Below are positions 60,648 to 64,000 of a stretch of 64,000 nt of DNA, piece by piece. The stretch is from the NCBI GenBank assembly GCA_030803735.1, contig JAURUC010000001.1, positions 3,613,501 through 3,677,500 of the forward strand. The letters run 5' to 3'. Origin of the DNA: Actinopolyspora lacussalsi. Its GTDB lineage: Bacteria; Actinomycetota; Actinomycetes; Mycobacteriales; Pseudonocardiaceae. A model generated the notes under the pieces. It was not told the origin of the DNA. It did no database searches and saw only the letters and a program-made list of their open reading frames with translations. Position numbers and translations under genes: made by a program. Within the stretch, counting starts at the first letter, position 1; each line of letters begins with the position of its first letter.

Positions 60648-62030
60648 ATGAACACCATCGGTTCCAACGGCTCTCTCGTTACACCCGAGGTCTGGGAAGG
60701 ACGAGAGATGCGCCAAGCGCTGGCCAATCGCGACATCAGCGACATCTACAAGCTGTTGCGCAAGCACGGTGTTTCGCAGCGTCAGATCGCCGCCGCGACC
60801 GGCCAGTCGCAGTCCGAGGTTTCGGAGATCCTCAAGGGCAGGCAGGTCATCGCCTATGACGTGCTGGCCCGCATCGCGGATGGTCTCGGCGTCCCGAGGG
60901 GGTACATGGGCCTCGCCTATGACGGGGCGACGGCAGTGAGGGCCACCGAACAGGACACCGGTGGCTCCCCGGCTGAGGAGGACGAGACGGTGAAGCGTCG
61001 GAAGTTTCTGACCCATGCCGCGGCGGTTGCGATGGGGGCTTCTGTCTTCGGTGCGGAGGAAGGCGACTGGCTGATGTCCAGTGCCCAGACTCCGGCACCG
61101 TCGCGTATCGGCATGACCGACGTTCAACAGATTCAGGCAGCGACCAAGGCACTGCGCGATCTGGACTACCGGCACGGCGGGGGGACTTGCCGTGACGCTG
61201 TCGTGGCCCAGCTGAACTGGGCCAGGCAACTGCTGCACGCCGACTGCGCCGAACACGTCAAACAGCGGTTGTTCGTCTCGCTGGCCGACATGCACAGCCT
61301 CGCGGGGTGGACCTCGTTCGACATGGGGCTGATGGACCCGGCCAGGAGCCACTTCGGCAAGGCGCTGCAGTTCGCCAAGCAGGCCAACGACGACAGCCTG
61401 GTCGCCAACGTGCTCTACCGCATGGGGCGGGTCTACCTGCACTACCAGCAGCCCAACGAAGCACTCAAGCTGTTCCAGCTGGGACAGATCGCCGCGCAGG
61501 ACTCCGGGTCCTCGTTGACGGTCGCGGTGATGTGCGCCAACGAGGGCTGGGCCTACGGCATGCTCAACCGCCCCGACCAGGTCGGCAAGATGTTGGGGCG
61601 TACCCAGGACGAGTTCGCCAGGGCCGAACTCCATCAGGAGCCGGACTGGGTGAAGTTCTTCGACCAGAACGACCTGCACGGCATGACTGGTTCGGTCTAC
61701 GACGCGTTGGCCGAGTTCACCCCGGAGCGCTACGCACCGCTGGCCGTCGCGGAGACACTCAAGAGCAACCAGTCGTACGGGGAGAACATGCAGCGCAGCC
61801 ACGTTTTCATGCTGGGAATGCAGGCGACCAACCACATGCGGTCCGGCGACGTCCAGCAGGGCATCAAGGTCGGCAGGCAGGCGCTGGAGCTCGGTTCGCT
61901 GGTCAAGTCCGCGCGGGTGCCCGACCGGCTGCGACCCTTGCAGCTGGAAGCGGCCAAACACACCATGAACCCGGACGCGCGTGATTTCGCCGAACAGGTC
62001 CGCACCTTCCGCGAGGCGCGATCGGTTTGA
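60648..62030 (+). CDS. XRE-family regulator with TPR-like C-terminal domain
   Basis: The helix-turn-helix spans residues 22-85 (DISDIYKLLRKHGVSQRQIA, AATGQSQSEVSEILKGRQVI). A KRRKFLTHAAAVAMG segment (about 116-130) is shared by this regulator class. TPR-type helical repeats run to the end (LADMHSLAGWTSFDMGLMDP, ARSHFGKALQFAKQANDDSL, NVLYRMGRVYLHYQQPNEAL). ATG 60648 with GAGGGG upstream; 460 aa. Such proteins often sense peptides or metabolites; here it precedes a phosphotransferase gene 61 bp downstream. Confidence 0.9.
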   Translation: MNTIGSNGSLVTPEVWEGREMRQALANRDISDIYKLLRKHGVSQRQIAAATGQSQSEVSEILKGRQVIAYDVLARIADGLGVPRGYMGLAYDGATAVRATEQDTGGSPAEEDETVKRRKFLTHAAAVAMGASVFGAEEGDWLMSSAQTPAPSRIGMTDVQQIQAATKALRDLDYRHGGGTCRDAVVAQLNWARQLLHADCAEHVKQRLFVSLADMHSLAGWTSFDMGLMDPARSHFGKALQFAKQANDDSLVANVLYRMGRVYLHYQQPNEALKLFQLGQIAAQDSGSSLTVAVMCANEGWAYGMLNRPDQVGKMLGRTQDEFARAELHQEPDWVKFFDQNDLHGMTGSVYDALAEFTPERYAPLAVAETLKSNQSYGENMQRSHVFMLGMQATNHMRSGDVQQGIKVGRQALELGSLVKSARVPDRLRPLQLEAAKHTMNPDARDFAEQVRTFREARSV

Positions 62031-62091
62031 GCCCGGTTACCGGTGGTGCCGGAGCGCGGATGCCGGTTCGACCACATCGAAAAGACACAAC

Positions 62092-63018
62092 ATGACATCG
62101 GCAAACATGACTTTCCCGCCGAACTCGGCACACGGTGCCGAGATTCCGCCCGAACTGGAAACGGCACTGGCCGAGATATGTGCCGAGGCAGGGCTCGACC
62201 ACCGCGGCGCGCGTCTGCTGCGGTTCGTCAACAACGGGGTCTTCCTGCTGCGTGCTCACCCCGTGGTGGTGCGTATCGTGCTGTCGCCGTCGCTGGCCTA
62301 CCGCGCGGACAACGTGGTCGAGGCCGCGAGCTGGTTGGCCGAACACGGCATCGACTCCGTACGGCTGTTCCGGGGAGTTCCCCAACCCGTTCGGACCGGA
62401 GCCCACATCGCCACCCTGTGGGAGGAAGTCACCGATTCCGGAGTCGCACCCACGGGAAGTGACCTGGGAAAGCTGCTGCGTGAGCTGCACGCCCTGGGGG
62501 AACCACCTTCGGCGCCGCGTTGGCAACCGATGGCCGACGCCCGGCGCCGCCTCGCCGAGGGCGAGCACGAACTCGACCGCAGTGATCGGGATTTCCTGAA
62601 ACGTCACTGCGACGACGTCGAGCACCGGCTCTCCGAGCTGGAGTTCGTCCTCCCCCGCAGTACGGTGCACGGCGACGCCCACCTCGGCAACGTCATCGTC
62701 GGCCCGAACGGCCCGGTGCTGTGCGATTTCGACTCATTGTGCGCGGGACCTCCGGAATGGGATCTCACGCCGATGGCGGTGGGATATCTGCGACTGGGAC
62801 GTTCTCCGCTCGCGTATCGGCATCTCGTGGACGCCTACGGGTTCGACGTCACCGACTGGTCGGGTTTTTCGGTATTGCGAGACCTGCGCGAACTGAAAAT
62901 AACCGTGAGTGTGCTTCCGAATCTTCGTGGTAATCCCGCTGTCGCGGAAGAGTTTTATCGTCGGTTGCGTTCGATGCGTGAGCGTGATTTCACGGTGCGG
63001 TGGTCGCCCTACCGTTGA
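62092..63018 (+). CDS. Aminoglycoside phosphotransferase (APH) family protein
   Basis: This is a kinase-like small-molecule phosphotransferase. The catalytic loop VHGDAHLGNVIV (His193, Asp195, Asn200) and the metal-binding LCDFDSLCAGPPEWDL (Asp212) are intact. The N-lobe (FVNNGVFLLRAHPVVVRIVL) is less canonical. ATG 62092; the ribosome site is weak. 308 aa. Family members phosphorylate antibiotics, choline or other metabolites; the substrate is unknown. XRE-TPR plus APH is a recurrent actinomycete pair. Confidence 0.85.
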   Translation: MTSANMTFPPNSAHGAEIPPELETALAEICAEAGLDHRGARLLRFVNNGVFLLRAHPVVVRIVLSPSLAYRADNVVEAASWLAEHGIDSVRLFRGVPQPVRTGAHIATLWEEVTDSGVAPTGSDLGKLLRELHALGEPPSAPRWQPMADARRRLAEGEHELDRSDRDFLKRHCDDVEHRLSELEFVLPRSTVHGDAHLGNVIVGPNGPVLCDFDSLCAGPPEWDLTPMAVGYLRLGRSPLAYRHLVDAYGFDVTDWSGFSVLRDLRELKITVSVLPNLRGNPAVAEEFYRRLRSMRERDFTVRWSPYR

Positions 63019-63599
63019 AAGGGGTGCCCGCCACGAGGCTCCGGTAGCCGAACGCACGGGGTTTCGTGACCGAACGCGGGTGGTTCGATTCGTATCGTAT
63101 CGGCCTCGGGGAGAACGCCGATCCCCTCGTCTCCGACGGTTCGTGGCCGGCTCGGCCCGCCACGTCTCGTCCGGTCCCGGAATTTGATCGGCGCGGCCGA
63201 AGTCCGGCAACTCACCGACGAAAAACAACCGTTCGACGACACAACCTTCTTTTCGTATCGTGGAAGATTTGATCCGGATTTGTCGAACTTCGGTTCCACT
63301 GACAGGTCGCGCTCTATTCTGTTGTCACTCGTGGGCGAAGCGTAACCCCTGATTCTTCGCGCTGCCACTCGGACACGCCGGGCGTGTCGGACTCCAAGGC
63401 GGGAGATCCCACTCGCTCGATCCGTTTCGGAGTGTCGAGTGTGTTCGCGGTCACATTTTCGTCGTGGACCGATCCGGTCCGTCCCCTGCCGCGTCGCAGC
63501 GAAACGTTGCAACCACCCGAAGTGATCGTCGTGATCGGAGCGCCGCCCGTGCCGGTGCGGGCTCCCTCACTCACCACAACCACCGTAGGGGGAACGCCG
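63019..63599. other. 581-bp intergenic region before the BCCT gene
   Basis: No convincing frame exists on either strand; the composition is less GC-rich than coding parts. I found neither the MerR palindrome nor the hairpin element. Promoter elements of the osmolyte transporter should lie near 63300-63590. Confidence 0.4.
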
Positions 63600-64000
63600 T
63601 GTCCACGAACGCACCACTCCAACAGCAGGGGCTCGGCTCGGGGAAACCGGGCCCCGGGGACAGCTCCCGAACCGCCGAACACGACACCGAGCCCCCGGAC
63701 TCGGGCGGGAAAACCGGTACCGACCGTATCGTGTTCGGCACCGTGGCACTGATCATGTTCGCGCTGGTCGCCTGGGGCGGATTCGCCACGGAATCGCTCG
63801 GCGACTGGTCCAGCGGCGCCTTGAACTGGCTGATCGGCAATTTCGGCTGGAGCCTGGTACTGGCCTCCACCGGTTTCGTCGTGTTCGCGCTGTACCTGGC
63901 CGTGAGCAGGTTCGGGCGGATCCCGCTCGGTGCCGACGACGAGGGCCCCGAGTTCCGAACCGTTTCCTGGATCGCGATGATGTTCAGCGCGGGCATGGGG
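63600..64000 (+). CDS. BCCT family (betaine/choline/carnitine) transporter, N-terminal part
   Basis: The gene is truncated by the window end; 133 residues are visible. A polar N-terminal extension (about 45 residues) leads into the first helices (IVFGTVALIMFALVAWGGFA, LNWLIGNFGWSLVLASTGFV). The BCCT signature start follows (FRTVSWIAMMFSAGMG). GTG 63600 has GGGGGA at good spacing. Predicted role: sodium- or proton-coupled uptake of compatible solutes, which fits the trkAH potassium system as osmotic adaptation. Confidence 0.9.

Noticed and set aside
59545-60651. Plus-strand frame of 368 codons
   Set aside because: Antisense to the two small minus-strand genes; no ribosome site and a low-complexity Arg-rich product.

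Overview
The window comes from a high-GC actinomycete. The best fit is Pseudonocardiales or a close relative such as an Actinopolyspora/Saccharopolyspora-type organism. The reasons are an actinobacterial cell-division/Ser-Thr kinase cluster (crgA, class E sortase, pabA, pknB-pknA-pbpA-rodA-pstP-fhaB-fhaA), Scr1/DUF397 and XRE-TPR regulators, and an EspG/DUF3558 type VII accessory locus. That kinase cluster lies near oriC in known relatives, and two exact DnaA boxes occur here.

Layout. 0-17 kb: rhomboid protease, PH-domain protein, crgA, sortase, an inserted trkA-trkH potassium-uptake pair, pabA, then the tightly overlapping minus-strand operon fhaA to pknB, followed by tRNA-Leu(CAG). 17-27 kb: a CNNM/CBS membrane pair, Spo0M-like protein, HtpX, DedA, an LCP cell-wall ligase and a flavoprotein disulfide oxidoreductase. 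27-34 kb: a HelD-like helicase, a DUF2795 protein, a MerR regulator, a SulP transporter and release factor 3. Four near-identical palindromes lie in the promoter regions of this segment. 34-45 kb: transporters and regulators (MFS, Lrp/LysE, CynX-type MFS, IclR, DUF418), plus a small unit holding a KedN5-like cobalamin radical SAM enzyme, a DUF2000 protein and a SAM hydroxide adenosyltransferase. 45-51.5 kb: a Scr1/DUF397 regulator locus and an orphan ESX-accessory locus (helical protein, DUF3558 lipoprotein, Gly-rich PPE-like protein, EspG). 51.8-64 kb: lactone oxidase, amino-acid deaminase/aldolase and TetR, then a 1127-residue multidomain protein that appears to combine IucA/IucC-like, HAD-like and isocyanide-synthase (Dit1/PvcA) parts. 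An XRE-TPR/phosphotransferase locus follows, and the start of a BCCT transporter is cut by the window end.

Three things stand out as possibly undescribed. (1) A dispersed intergenic hairpin element, about 70-215 bp per copy, has five copies here. Its paired arms co-vary between copies, and four of the five sit between convergent genes. (2) A MerR-type operator with core ACCCTnACGTnAGGGT recurs at helD, DUF2795/merR, sulP and prfC. (3) The mosaic isocyanide-synthase-like protein. None of these could be tested by database search here. Family assignments are from reading the sequence.
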